Below the pieces are notes generated by a model. It saw only the letters and a program-made list of their open reading frames with translations. It was not told where the DNA came from and did no database searches. 64,000 nucleotides of DNA from Acephala macrosclerotiorum (taxonomy: Eukaryota; Ascomycota; Leotiomycetes; Helotiales; Mollisiaceae): the NCBI GenBank assembly GCA_014904845.1, contig MU119205.1, forward strand, positions 124,001 to 188,000, read 5' to 3'. The position numbers and the translations under genes were made by a program. Within the stretch, counting starts at the first letter, position 1, and each line of letters begins with the position of its first letter. Positions 35,977-47,283 of the stretch are shown piece after piece.

Positions 35977-38004
35977 TCACATCGCCTTCCCCACCCCACC
36001 CTTACTACTCGTCCTACTCAAGGGACTAACATTATTCTTCGCCCTTTCCTTATCCCATTCCCCATCACTCCCCATAGTAGTCTCACCATAATATCCTCTC
36101 GCGGCTGCACTGAAATCCCCGCTGCCATTCGAGCTTGCGTTCCCTCTCATACTCGAGCTCCCACTCCCTGGTCCGAGATCAGGTCCTGGGTCTCCCCATT
36201 CTCCGAGTGAGACGCCGCTGCTGTATTTGCTCAAAGAGCCAGTGCTGATGACTCTTGAGTTAGTAGAGGGAGGGCCGATGGGACCGCCCTTAGCGTTGGT
36301 GTTTGTGTTTAAGGGAGAGGGATACCTGGCTCCAGAATTCGTGTCTTTAGGTTTCCAGAGCTCAGGACGCTCGAGATCGAAGGGGTCAGATCGACCTTTT
36401 CCTTTTCTAACATTGGCTGAGAAGGAACTAAAGACTGTGTCTCGGTACGAATCTCGGCTAGGAGCGATAGAAGAGGGGTAGCGGGAACCGATAGCGGTGG
36501 ATGGAGGTCGGTATATGAAGGTTGGGTTGTTGGAGGTGGTGTTGTCGATTGACTGGCCACGTGAGCGACGGATGTCGGTGATGTAGGTGTTCGCTTTGGG
36601 GACAGTGTTTCCGGGACGAGTGGGAGGGTCGGCGAATGGATTGTTGCGAGAGGTAGCCGGGTCAGCGAAGGGGTTGCTGGCAGGGTTTGTGGATGGTGGT
36701 GGCTTCCAGCCTGGTTTCACTGGGTCGGCGAACGGGTCGTCTCCTACTGATGCGAAATTCAGACCAAGACTCCCGAGTTGGGGGAGTGAGTTGGTGTTGC
36801 CGGCTAAAGACATTCGGCGACGCTCGGCTTGGAGTTGGAGGTCTCGATCGTCCATGCGGAGGAGTTGAGAGAAGTCGGGTGGATTTCCCACCTTGGAAGC
36901 GGCTTGTTTCTCGCTCATGCTGCGTGCTGCAGCGAATGGATCCTCTGGCTCCTTGGTGCCCATCCGCATTCGCCAGGCAAAGCTGACTTTCTCTCCAAAG
37001 CGCTCCCACCATTCTGCAGCTCGGTCTTTTATCGACGGCTTCTCTGTTTGTGAGAGCACCGAATTGTTGCGGCTGTGTTGTGGAATCGGTCCATCCATGA
37101 ACTGCGAATTTCCTCTGTTGAGGTTGACACTAGGTGTATCGCTTCTGGCTCCTCCAACCTTCGACTTCAACAAAGCTCCTAATCCCACAATGCCGGCCTT
37201 GATGCCAGATCCAACATTCCGTAACCTGTCGGTTTGATAGCCGACCTCTGATCTCCACCTTCCTCCTCTGCCTGATGGTCCTACGGAAGCAGCGTCCGCG
37301 TCGTAAAATGAGCTTCGGCGCCCAGTTGTGAGGGGAGTGAGGAGTGATTCTCTGCCTCTCCTTTTCTTTCGAAAGAAGTAGAATATCAGAGCAATTATTG
37401 CTATCAAAGCCATGGAGCCTACAACTCCACCGACAACAGGCGCAGCTGTGAGTTGAGGGTTAGAAGAGATTCCAGACGCAGCTGACGATTCTTCAGGACG
37501 CGCGGTAGATGCTAATGAGGAAGAAGAGATGGCGGTCGTCTTCGAAGGGATAACAAATCCGTTGTCGCTATTACTTCCTGAAACCGCCGTTGGTGAAGCA
37601 GATACTTCACTCAGAGCAATCGCAACTGCGGTGCTCGATGACGTTGTAGGGGTCGTCTTCCTCGACGCTGGTATCGCGGAGGCACTCGAAATCGCACTCG
37701 TTGTGGAAGTGCTAAGAACCACAGCAGACGTACTAGTGATAAACGAAGCAACTGGTGTGCTAACTATTGATGTCGATGCCACCTGCGCAGCTGTCGTCGA
37801 GGTTGCTGAAGCGCCTGCGGCATTGGGCTGAGCATCGGCGACGGATGCGGAAGTGGATGTCGTCGTAGATGTCGTCGAAGTCGTACTCGGCGTCGCTGCT
37901 GGTAATGTTGCTAAACTCGCAGGTAAAGTTGTCGCTGATCGTGGCACTGCTGTACAACGCAGGCCATCTATCGAAGTGAAGGAAAATCCTGCCGGCAGGG
38001 ACAT
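35977..38004 (-). CDS. Single-pass membrane protein with Ser/Thr-rich ectodomain and DPFADP-repeat cytoplasmic tail
   Basis: 675 residues from the first in-frame ATG. A Ser/Thr-rich, probably O-glycosylated region of about 180 residues precedes one membrane helix at about 189-211 (PVVGGVVGSMALIAIIALIF) and a stop-transfer cluster RKKRRGRE. The long basic, disordered tail holds WWERFGEKVSFAWRMRMG and three DPFADP/NPFADP motifs. This is the architecture of fungal Mid2/WSC-like wall sensors, but no WSC or cysteine-rich head is visible. In-frame sequence upstream (RLVSLFIFIMSLPAGFS) looks like the hydrophobic core of a signal peptide and is preceded by a TTTGCAG acceptor at 38032-38038. A short first exon further upstream therefore probably exists; I could not place it. 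Confidence 0.7.
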   Translation of the reverse strand: MSLPAGFSFTSIDGLRCTAVPRSATTLPASLATLPAATPSTTSTTSTTTSTSASVADAQPNAAGASATSTTAAQVASTSIVSTPVASFITSTSAVVLSTSTTSAISSASAIPASRKTTPTTSSSTAVAIALSEVSASPTAVSGSNSDNGFVIPSKTTAISSSSLASTARPEESSAASGISSNPQLTAAPVVGGVVGSMALIAIIALIFYFFRKKRRGRESLLTPLTTGRRSSFYDADAASVGPSGRGGRWRSEVGYQTDRLRNVGSGIKAGIVGLGALLKSKVGGARSDTPSVNLNRGNSQFMDGPIPQHSRNNSVLSQTEKPSIKDRAAEWWERFGEKVSFAWRMRMGTKEPEDPFAAARSMSEKQAASKVGNPPDFSQLLRMDDRDLQLQAERRRMSLAGNTNSLPQLGSLGLNFASVGDDPFADPVKPGWKPPPSTNPASNPFADPATSRNNPFADPPTRPGNTVPKANTYITDIRRSRGQSIDNTTSNNPTFIYRPPSTAIGSRYPSSIAPSRDSYRDTVFSSFSANVRKGKGRSDPFDLERPELWKPKDTNSGARYPSPLNTNTNAKGGPIGPPSTNSRVISTGSLSKYSSGVSLGEWGDPGPDLGPGSGSSSMRGNASSNGSGDFSAAARGYYGETTMGSDGEWDKERAKNNVSPLSRTSSKGGVGKAM

Positions 38005-38037
38005 GATGAAAATGAAAAGCGACACCAGTCGCTGCAA

Positions 38038-39986
38038 AGAATGTACAATTCAATCAACAAGCTTCAATAATACAGATCATAGAGGCTCCTAGGCCATCAA
38101 TTCGAGATATCCACCATAACGGCGATGATGTTTGCGAAAGGAAGAAGAACAAAATTCAGTATTAGGGTACAGTGGAGTGCTGACGGTGGATAGAAACCAT
38201 AATCTCCCCTCCTCAAACACCAGTGTTCTAGCATGAGTATGGAGTGGGTGATGGTCAATAAGTGAAGAGGATGTGAGACAGGGTATGGCTAGAGGAGGGG
38301 TTTTCTATACGTTACAGGCGCCCCATGCTGAAACCTTGTGTGAAGCACGATGGCCGCCAGGGTATGCGCTCGCTTGAGCATTTGGGTGTGCATTGGACCT
38401 GAATTGAGCAAGTCGGTATCAATGGCATAGGAGAATTAAAGGGTTGATGTGACTCGATATGTAGGGATGTGTAAGAAGTATCTTTTGATATCAAGGAGAA
38501 TATGGAGATCCGGAAGAGAAGGACGAGATGGGTGCAGATGTTTAGTTTGACAGTTCGCTTGAGGAGGGGTAACCATACTTGAATGAGGTTAGGCTGGACG
38601 AGCCACATTTCGAGGGCACGCTCGACTTGGCATTTAAAGATTATTTCAGACTTACCAGCGTAGAGCATTAAAAGAGCACACCCTCCGGTATAAATCGTTG
38701 CCCAGCGACGCCGTCTGGGCTGTGAAGTCTTGGAAACGGACAGTTGCAGCGGACAACCAAGACTTTCTCTCGTCAGACTGTTGCTGGACAACAGAGGATG
38801 AACTCCACCTCCGTTACAACACTCGGACCGCTGTTTGGAAATTTATATTGAACGCCACCTGCTCCCAGCCGCGGTGGCCACCGTCAGACAGTCCAGACTA
38901 TGCTTCACAAACTCTATTGTGTACTCCACGGGATTTTCGAAGAGCGGCATAGAGGAATCTGATATCGAAACCGTGCATCGCCTTGTATATTGCGCTCCAC
39001 CAACAGAATTCCTGAATACTTCAGCCTTGAATGTCCGTACCCCATGAAAGACCTTTCAACAGAAGAATGTTGCCTCCGCGGGCCATGTTTCTCCTCTTAC
39101 CAGTTGTTTGAGGTACAAACTGTTCCGGTTCCTGCAGCTAACGGCAGCTATGCAACGAGATCACAAGTCCGAAGCAAAAGCAACGAGACTAGAAGAAGCT
39201 CTGTTCCTAGTGTCAGCCTTCAACCATCAGACGCACACAGGTGACACCCCAAACGCCACGTTCCGTAGCTTTTCCATGTACCGTAGATGTCTAACTTCTC
39301 TAAAACACTTGAGCAGATAACCTTAAGGTTAAACTTCGTTTCCACAACGCAGACTGGGAATGGTCAAAACTTTTGTGAAGATCAGTTGTTCTTGAACCCG
39401 TTTGACCATCGTGACTTTTGACAAGCAACAACCAAGAGAGCTTTGATATGCATATCGGGGGACGTTCTTGACGTGCAGCTTAGACTGCATCCGAAGTTGT
39501 ATTTCGATTGCAATTGTGTGAAGATTTCAGGATTCGTGCCATTATCGGATCTTCGAAGCGGCGAGCCCTTGGGTAACGTTCTTCCACGACAGCAACAACA
39601 ACAATGTCCACCTCCCACATCGACACCGAGTGAGCACTGATGCATTCATTGATGGCCGGCTTCTCGACGCCCGAATGCCTTCATGATGCTGGGAGAATCA
39701 CAACAAAAAGATGACAGATGCACGAAGTGCATGGACCATGATCTGCGGGCTGCCACATTTGATGCACTCGGCTCCTGCATCAACTTTATCCGACCTCACC
39801 ATTCACTATCTCCAACAACCACGTCTGGTAACGACAACCAGCGCTCGATTCATGATCTTACCACCTTGGAGACTCACACAGCACGACGTCTAGAATAAAT
39901 TTAACACTGATGGTATAGCTTCCATGCTACTAGCGCTTTCTATCAGCATAATTGCGTCAGAAGGTGGAGGAGATTAGGGATTAAAG
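38038..39986. other. Divergent intergenic region
   Basis: About 1.9 kb with no convincing gene between the minus-strand membrane protein and the plus-strand conserved hypothetical gene. It may contain an unplaced first exon of the membrane protein. Confidence 0.4.
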
Positions 39987-41975
39987 ATGTTTGCAGGTAT
40001 CTCACAGATAGGTCAGTCACCGAAACCGCTCTCCTTCTGTTGGCTCGATCTGCTCTCTCCAACCACCCTCAATTATCGAGATCAAAACAGAGATGTCACC
40101 GTGCGTGCGAGAGCTTGTTCTCGGATGCTTGAGGAGCATAAAGCAGATCTTCCCATGACTGTTCCTCATGCGGACCGTTGTCGAACCATCTGAAGCAATG
40201 ATCAGACGGCAGTCAAAGTTGTCATCCCAATCAAGCCACCTGCTAGCTCTGTTATGTCTCACATACATTTCTTTTTGCCATTCAAAAGGCTTGGTATACC
40301 TTTTGAGCACGTTCATCTTCAAAGTCCCTGGTCTCACGTGTCCTCATAAACAGGTGCAGTCCAACCCTCAAACGACGGAACGCCAAGGAAGATACTCCCA
40401 CCGACACCAGTCAAGTTTCCACAATGTTTCCCAAAGACGGAAGACAAGCCTCCTATAGTAGATGCCGGCTCATTGGTCGCCTTGCTACAAACGATCCACA
40501 GACCAGCTGATATTAGGCCCTCTCACTTTGAAGCACTCAGACTTCACGTGATACCTGATGCTTCTCCTGAAGACCTCATCCCAGATGCTCGTTTCTTACC
40601 CCCAATCGAAGACTGGAATGCCGTCCCTCATGAAGACCTACTAGAAGCAAACGAGAAGACCCGAAAACCACTCAACAACGGCAACCTCTCCCCCGGCGTC
40701 CAGACCTATCGAGAGCGTCAAAAAGAGCTCCTAATCGACAACACTGCCGCCTTCCGCACCATCCGCCGCATTGCAGCCCCAGCTGGCGAAACAGCCGCTC
40801 GTCTAGGAAACGCCTACGAATTCTACAAGAACCTAGAATTCTTCTCTGGATACTGGCCCGATACCTCATTACCTCCAAAGCCCGAGCCACCAGAAGAGAC
40901 AAGCTCCGAGGAAGAAAAGAAAGATGAAGTCCCATACCATCTCCAAACCCACGTCCGCACGGGGACAGGCTCCCAGCTTCCACCAGACTACAGACAAAAC
41001 CTTCTCACCGCGTTCGTAAAGCTCGTTGCCTATGATTTCGGCTGCAACGTTTCTTTTCCTAGGACCGAGCCTCGTTTACATCTGACTCCGAAATCAGAGG
41101 CTAAGCCGCCATCATACTTCAACTCCTCTGTTACATTCATCTACAGGACTCCTCAGGAAAGAGCACTTGCCAGAGCTGGAGTAGTTGAGGGACCGGTAGC
41201 GGCGTTGAGTTCGCGAGCTAGTACAACATTTTCTACAGAAGCAGAGGAGTGGCTAGATCTTGCGAGGGAGACAGTTGCTGTTCTTTTGACGGCTCAACAA
41301 CGAGCTCGAGAACACAAGACAGAGAAGAGGTTCGGGGAAGGCAAATGGTGGACTACCACTCCTCGCTGGGGGGGCGGTCCCGGCGGTCCAATCGGTAGAG
41401 AAGGCGATAAACTCGACGAACTGTCTGGATCTGGATCTGTTCCCGAAAAGCTGCCAATCAATGAACTTGGGATGGAGAAAGCAGAGAAGCCGACAGTGGC
41501 GAGTGAGGTGAAGAGACAGATTGGGGGTATCAATGGACCGAGTCCTAATAAGCGGAGTAAGAAAGTCAAGGAAGGAGGAAGCCTACCTATCTATGAGAAT
41601 TATCGGAAGATGAACCAACCAGGGCCGACTTGGGATCGGAAAGCGAGGTACATGTCAATCGGCAAAGTCACAGGTGTTGGTTACGACGATGTTTTTCTCG
41701 TCAGTGCGTTGAATCATCATATCTGTGTGGTGAGAGCGAGGATTCCGGAGAGTTTGTTGAGGGTTCTAGAGGGAGGAGAGCAGGAGTGGGAGGGAGTGAA
41801 GATGTGGAGGAGTAGGTGGTTTGACATGTATCTGGGCAAGGACCGGGTTGAGGCTATGGGGTTGATATGGGGTATGATGGCGTGGTTGATGCGAAAACCT
41901 GAGAGCACGAAGAGGGAGGTTGAAGATGAAGACGATGGGGATGATGGGAAGGCGGAGAAGATGGATCTGAGTTAG
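39987..41975 (+). CDS. Conserved-looking hypothetical protein, 543 residues
   Basis: Proposed exons 39987-39996 and 40354-41975. The large open frame has no ATG near its start, and coding sense continues upstream (RKILPPTPVKFPQCFP, KTEDKPPIVDAGSLV) to an acceptor AAACAG at 40351-40353. A 10-nt first exon ATGTTTGCAG with a GTATCT donor at 39997 restores the frame and gives MFAGAVQPSNDGTP. The protein is acidic to mid-region, with WTTTPRWGGGPGGPIGRE, a basic stretch (NKRSKKVKEG) and a folded-looking C-terminus (MSIGKVTGVGYDDVFLVSAL, HHICVVRARIPESLL, VEAMGLIWGMMAWLM). I do not recognise the family. The main exon is well supported; the tiny first exon and 357-bp intron are less certain. Confidence 0.68.
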
Positions 41976-43027
41976 GTTTCATGGCATGGAGTGAGGGATG
42001 ACTGATGAGAAATGAGTAGATGAATTCGGCATGGGAGAGATTGTTGGAATAGATTCAACTTGATGGATCTTGATGGATTAGATTGATAGATTGGTTTGGG
42101 TAATTGAGATACTATGCATAGCATGCTGGGTGACGCAGAAATGAATGGATTTCAACTCTGGTGATGTCTTGTGGCTTTGCTTCACTCGTGATTGAGATCT
42201 GGATTATATATAGCAGAACCCATGTCCGCTTTTTGCCTCTTTCCTTTGAAACTATATCAGCCGGTTGCGCAGCTTTCTATTTCAAAATCAGACGAAAGTT
42301 AAGTGCAAGAAGTCATACCAATTCAAGTGTTGACGTGTTCGTCCTCGGTATTGATGTTTTCAATTCTGATTGGTCAGCTGCAAGGATAGGGGGCTTCGAG
42401 GTTTTGAGCACACATGATATCACTAGTGTGTGGAAACTGTCCAACAGCCAAGCCTGCCCTGTTCCGCCTTATGAGAGCTAGTAATGCAAATAAATATGCA
42501 AGAAGTCCCCAAATTTCGCGTTTCCCAACCTCTCCTCAAGCGGCTCCAAATCCGTGGCAGGCGTTCATTCGAGGACGTTTGTCTCAGCCTCATCATGGAT
42601 TCAAGGAAATCCAGTCATCACTTGATGACGAGACTGAAAATGTTTGATATGGATGAGGCTCTGTTCGAGCTCAAGGAGGTGATTCGCACGATGTGGGTCC
42701 ATTTTGCTTGTTCCTGACTAGAGCCCAAAGAGGAAGGTGCGAAACAACAAGAGGGCTTTGCCCAGACTGCAGCCACAGCTCCCGAGCTGATTTCTTGCAC
42801 TTCGACGCCTGTCAGCCTTGCGTGGTTCGCATCCCTTGCCATGCCTACCCTATTGTTAAGAGACTGTTCGACCTTCTTCAACCTTGATACAATGCTTGCT
42901 CGGCTCGAGAAACGGTCTGCCGTCACCAAACCGTCGCACATACCGCCGTGATCATCTGCAAGGCCCTGGCTTCTAGGCTGAAGGGCTCGATACTTCCGAC
43001 CAAGTGCATTTGACGACACCATTCAGC
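41976..43027. other. Intergenic, no gene seen
   Basis: About 1 kb between two same-strand genes. Frames such as 42484-42717 lack any recognisable feature. Confidence 0.45.
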
Positions 43028-46000
43028 ATGGATAAGGCGACCATTGACATATCTCAAGATCCGGGATCGGTAGCTTGGTGGGAGCAAGCATCTCGACATC
43101 TGAAGATTGACGGCGATGTTGAAGGACCCAAGCATGAGGAGTTGGAGTTCAACTTCGACTCTACGAGGACCAAGAAGGAGGGCAATAACTTCAGTACAGA
43201 TGGCATCAAGAGCGGCCATGGCCCTACTCCACGTCTTGGGACTATCCTGGACCAGACACCTGCTGCACTAACGAAACGAAAGCTGAACAATAAACGCAAA
43301 CGACGGACTATCTTGCAAGGTGGGACAGGCGAAGTTGGAAAGAAGCGGAAGATAAATAAAGGACGGCCACGCAATGGGTGGACACCATCACGGTCGCGGA
43401 AGCTGGTACGATTGTACTTGATGACGGAGTTGACAAATGACGAGATTATCAAGGTGCTACGAGCGAAGGGCTTCTCACCAAAGTAAGTTCCAGCAGAAAG
43501 ACGTTGAGGATGATGCTAATGATACATTGAAGGATCCGAGATGTTCAGATGCAACTCAGCACCTTACTTGGCAGTGACCCTAGAGTTCTCCGTGGGAATA
43601 AAGGTCTACGAAAGACTAGACTGCGTCTCATACGGGAATGCCGTGCTCTGAAGTCTTCTAATGAGGCACGTCTGGTACGGAGCGAGGCAGGAGGACACAC
43701 TCTATCTGGGATCAACTCGGCCAAGGATAAAGGATTAATTGAGCCAGAGTTGTATCTTGCAGATCAATCAACCTCTCTGCCAGCTTTCTTCGCGCAGGAG
43801 TCAGTAAGCCAGTCACCGCAATTCAATCACAACGATTCGTACGATTGGTACGAGCAAGGATTTCTCGACACCGAGGATGTCAAAGAGCTCGAGGCCCTCC
43901 TTCATATGGGCACAGCAGGTTTTGCTGACTATCAAGGGAAGGATGAGGACGAATGCCTCGAGAATCCAGATCTTCCCGTGATGAAGTTAGTAGGACCCGT
44001 GCCAAGGGCCTGGGCTGAAGACAATAATCCTCAAAGGCCACTTTTCTTGCAAGAAGATCCCGAGGCACGAAATGGGGAATCTTCCCCATCCCTGTCCAAT
44101 ATTCCCTCACTGGAGTGCGGCGAAGGCTCTGTACGTTCGGCCAATAGCTTGGATATTGAGCATCCCGAGCGGCCAGACTCGACTGTCCATGTTGTCATTG
44201 CTTCTGAAATTGACTTGCATGACGTGCAAAACGATAGCAGACCTTTAACACTGGCGATGTGCGAAAATGATCTGCCGAATGAATTACCGGCATCTTTGCT
44301 TGCCCCAGTGTCAGAAACGATGTCCAAGTCAAGACCGAAGTCAGTCCAATCTAGCATCCACAGCTTCAGAGCCCTAGGAAAGCGCTTATCAGCAAAGAAA
44401 TCAGAGTCATGCTTAGAAGATGTTTGGTCGGTTCTGCAAAATCTCACTATCTCCAGTGGATCAGCACACGCTGGATCGAGAATGTCAAACAGAGGTAGTA
44501 CGGCCTTTTCCGGCGCTCAAACGTATCTTGGCCAAGCAATCAGACCTCTTGCCGGCATTGACGAAAACGAGGCGTCTGAGACTTCTCAATCGTTCAGTGA
44601 CGTTCGACTTCCTCTTCCTGGCGACTTTGCTGCCTATACCCTATCGACAACATATTACATTGGCCTCCGACGTTACCGATCCAAGCTCGAACATCAAGAA
44701 GGGAGCGTCAGACTTTCCAAAAGTTATTGGCGCACCAAGAATGACGAAAGGTCCATCTCGAGTGTGAACGAGTTTGAGCATTCAAGAAAAGAACCATTGA
44801 GAGAGCAACACCGCAAGGATGAATTTGGAAACTCGGCACTGCATATTGCTGCTGCACTGAAAAAGTCTGGGTACGACCTCATCAAATTGATCAAGGACGG
44901 AGTAGATGTCCACGCTAGGAACAGCGCAGGCGAAACGTTCTTCCATCTCTTAGACGAGTCGATAGTGAAGGATACTCCAATTTTTCTCATGCTTTTGGAG
45001 ATTCTCCGGAGTAAATTCTTCGATTTTAGTCAGCGAGATTGCCTCGGCCAGACACCTTTTCACCTACTCATGCAACCCTGGATGGACAAGTCCATTCTAG
45101 AACAGATTCTCATAGAATTTCCCTCGCTCAAAATTGAACTACCCTTATCGCGAGATAGCTTTGGCTGTACCGTTGCGTGGCAATTGATACAGGCTGGGGT
45201 TGAGGATTCACAAATTAAAGAAGTGCAAGATCACATAGTTTTCCAAAGACCAGGCAATGTGTGGAGTTTGGCAGAAGTCGCATACGGTTCCATGAGGGTC
45301 GACTCACCTGAACCCAAAGTTCAAGTTCTTCAGAATTATGGTACTCAAACAGCTATCCAGACGGTTGCTGATTTATTGACTTATGAACGGCATGCTGATT
45401 TGCTGAGAACTATTGTGAGAGCATGCTCTTCACGTCAACAAGAGGATGCGGCTGGCCGCAATGGTTTGCACTGCCTAGCAGAGGTCTCGTTAACTTTACC
45501 GCTGCCAGATGTTCCTTCTCGAGAGGACAGTGAGGAGCACAGCGCTACAAAAGTCGGGAAGAGAGAAGCCTATCTCCAGGACCTTCTTCAGGCTGGGGTA
45601 GATATGAATAACTACGACAAACAAGGCTATACGCCGCTTATGGCATTTGTTATCCATAAGCGCGATGATGAGGACAACGAGGCTACAGAGAGACTTCTAT
45701 ACCAGCTATGGAACTCAGGAGCTAGTATTCACCGTCGAAATCACCGAGGAGAATCAGTTTTGCATATGGCTGTGCAGCTTGGTAAGAAGACAGCAACAAG
45801 CTTCTTACTGAGCAAGGGTGCGAACGTCCATGCGCGCGACACAGCTGGGAAAGGAGTCATTGCCTTAGCCCTGGAAGCTAGCCAAAGGGCGAAGGCGGAA
45901 GACCCAGACGATCCAATTTATGCTCGGATCTTGCTTTGCATAGATCTTGTTGCAAAGGCTGGTGGTGTTGCAGCCCCAACGTTTTTGCAAGAATGGACAG

Positions 46001-46059
46001 CCACTGAGAGTAAAGAAAGTCGTTGGCCACTAGTGGGAGGTAGAAAACCTCGAAAATAG
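43028..46059 (+). CDS. Clr5-like/ankyrin repeat protein, paralogue B
   Basis: Exons 43028-43482 and 43533-46059 (50-bp intron); 993 residues. Same plan as the gene at 31293-34196: basic nuclear-like clusters (NNKRKRRT, GKKRKINKGRP), Clr5-like segment at about 112-180 (WTPSRSRKLVRLYLMTELT, EIIKVLRAKGFSPK, TRLRLIRECR), middle block at about 418-461 (KSVQSSIHSFRALGKRLS, SCLEDVWSVLQNLTIS), ankyrin repeats from about 578 (DEFGNSALHIAAALKK, GVDVHARNSAGETFFHLLDE, GESVLHMAVQLGKKTATSFL) and tail GVAAPTFLQEW. The intron sits at the same codon of the Clr5-like domain in both genes, so they share ancestry. The first ATG is used; a GTG at 43004 is in frame upstream. Expression and role unknown. Confidence 0.82.
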
Positions 46060-47283
46060 ATTGTCATTGCTATGGATTTTACACTTGGTATATGGGCTTT
46101 CAGAGTTTGCTTGTAGTTCCAATCTTCATGTCATTATGTTTTGACGCAAGCTCAGCGTGGGTCTTCTTAGGATCTTGAAGCGTGGAGTTTGGCAACATTT
46201 GTTTCTTTCAGGAAGAAATGTTCGATCTCAAACGTTTTAACGAGACAATATAATGACATAGGGTCAATTGTTCCAGTTGTCAATAGCCATTCTTATTCCA
46301 GGATATTGTCCCTGCTTGTGACTCGTGAGAACTTCGTGGTCAGAGCCATATTACTAACTGTACTCTGGTAAAGTCTAATACAAGGCTGCAACGCAAGCAT
46401 GTAATTAGCGATCGATAAAATGAAAATATGCTTCAATGTCTCCTCTATTTATATACGACCTTTCGGATTAGATTTTCTGGCAGATCTGGAATGCTGGATC
46501 AACTTTTGCAAGGTGTCCAATCGTGAACTTGCTAGTTTTATCGCGGAGTGTTTACCCACTTTAAGTATTCTAAACCTTTTGGGATGTTGGCGTGTGTTGA
46601 ATGTTCCTCGTCCCGAGAGACATTGGGGGGGTTGATGTTCCTCGAAAATGAGGACATTCGGATAGGTTAATTGTCCCAAGCTGTGCGGTACATTGGTGAG
46701 TGCTTTTCCTCCAAAATATGAACATTGAATTGTCAATTCTCTACCAGTGAAAGTCCCACAGCCAGAGCGGAAACTTCTATGTTTCTGCTCCACTATTTCC
46801 TTTCTGCTGGCGGCACATTCAGTGAATGTCTAGGTTTGGAAAGCGACTTGTGATTTGATATTGGGATTCGTTGAGTTCAACTTTCGTTGTCGACGTTGGA
46901 AAAGTCGTTGTATATTCATTTTTCTATACAAGTCTATTCTCTTGATTCTTCGCCTTGATTGATGGAATGAAACCAGCTCTTCTCTACCATTCCCGAGACA
47001 GCTCACGACTCCCCACGCCTCGCTGCCATCGCATACTCAACCCTCTCACGCCAAATTCAACATCGCATATTTACGCTTCTTCATGCGCTCGCTTTTTACC
47101 TACCGCAGGACATATTTAGCCATCGACTTTCTCTCTATCAACTCGCTCGCACGCGTATCAACAATTCAAATCATCAAAGCAGAGAAAATTGAGTCCAGTC
47201 GGCAATGTGAAAAGCGAAGTCAAGCAAAACACGATTTGAAAAAGGGTCAAATTTAGCGCAATGCAAAGGCACGCAAAGGTGAT
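46060..47283. other. Convergent intergenic region, no gene seen
   Basis: About 1.2 kb between the 3' ends of ankyrin paralogue B and the iPGM gene. AT-rich with TTGATGTTCCTCG-like repeated words near 46600-46640; no gene supported. Confidence 0.45.

Noticed and set aside
38312..38791. 159-codon minus-strand frame
   Set aside because: It begins at a TTG, lacks an ATG start in context and has no recognisable features.
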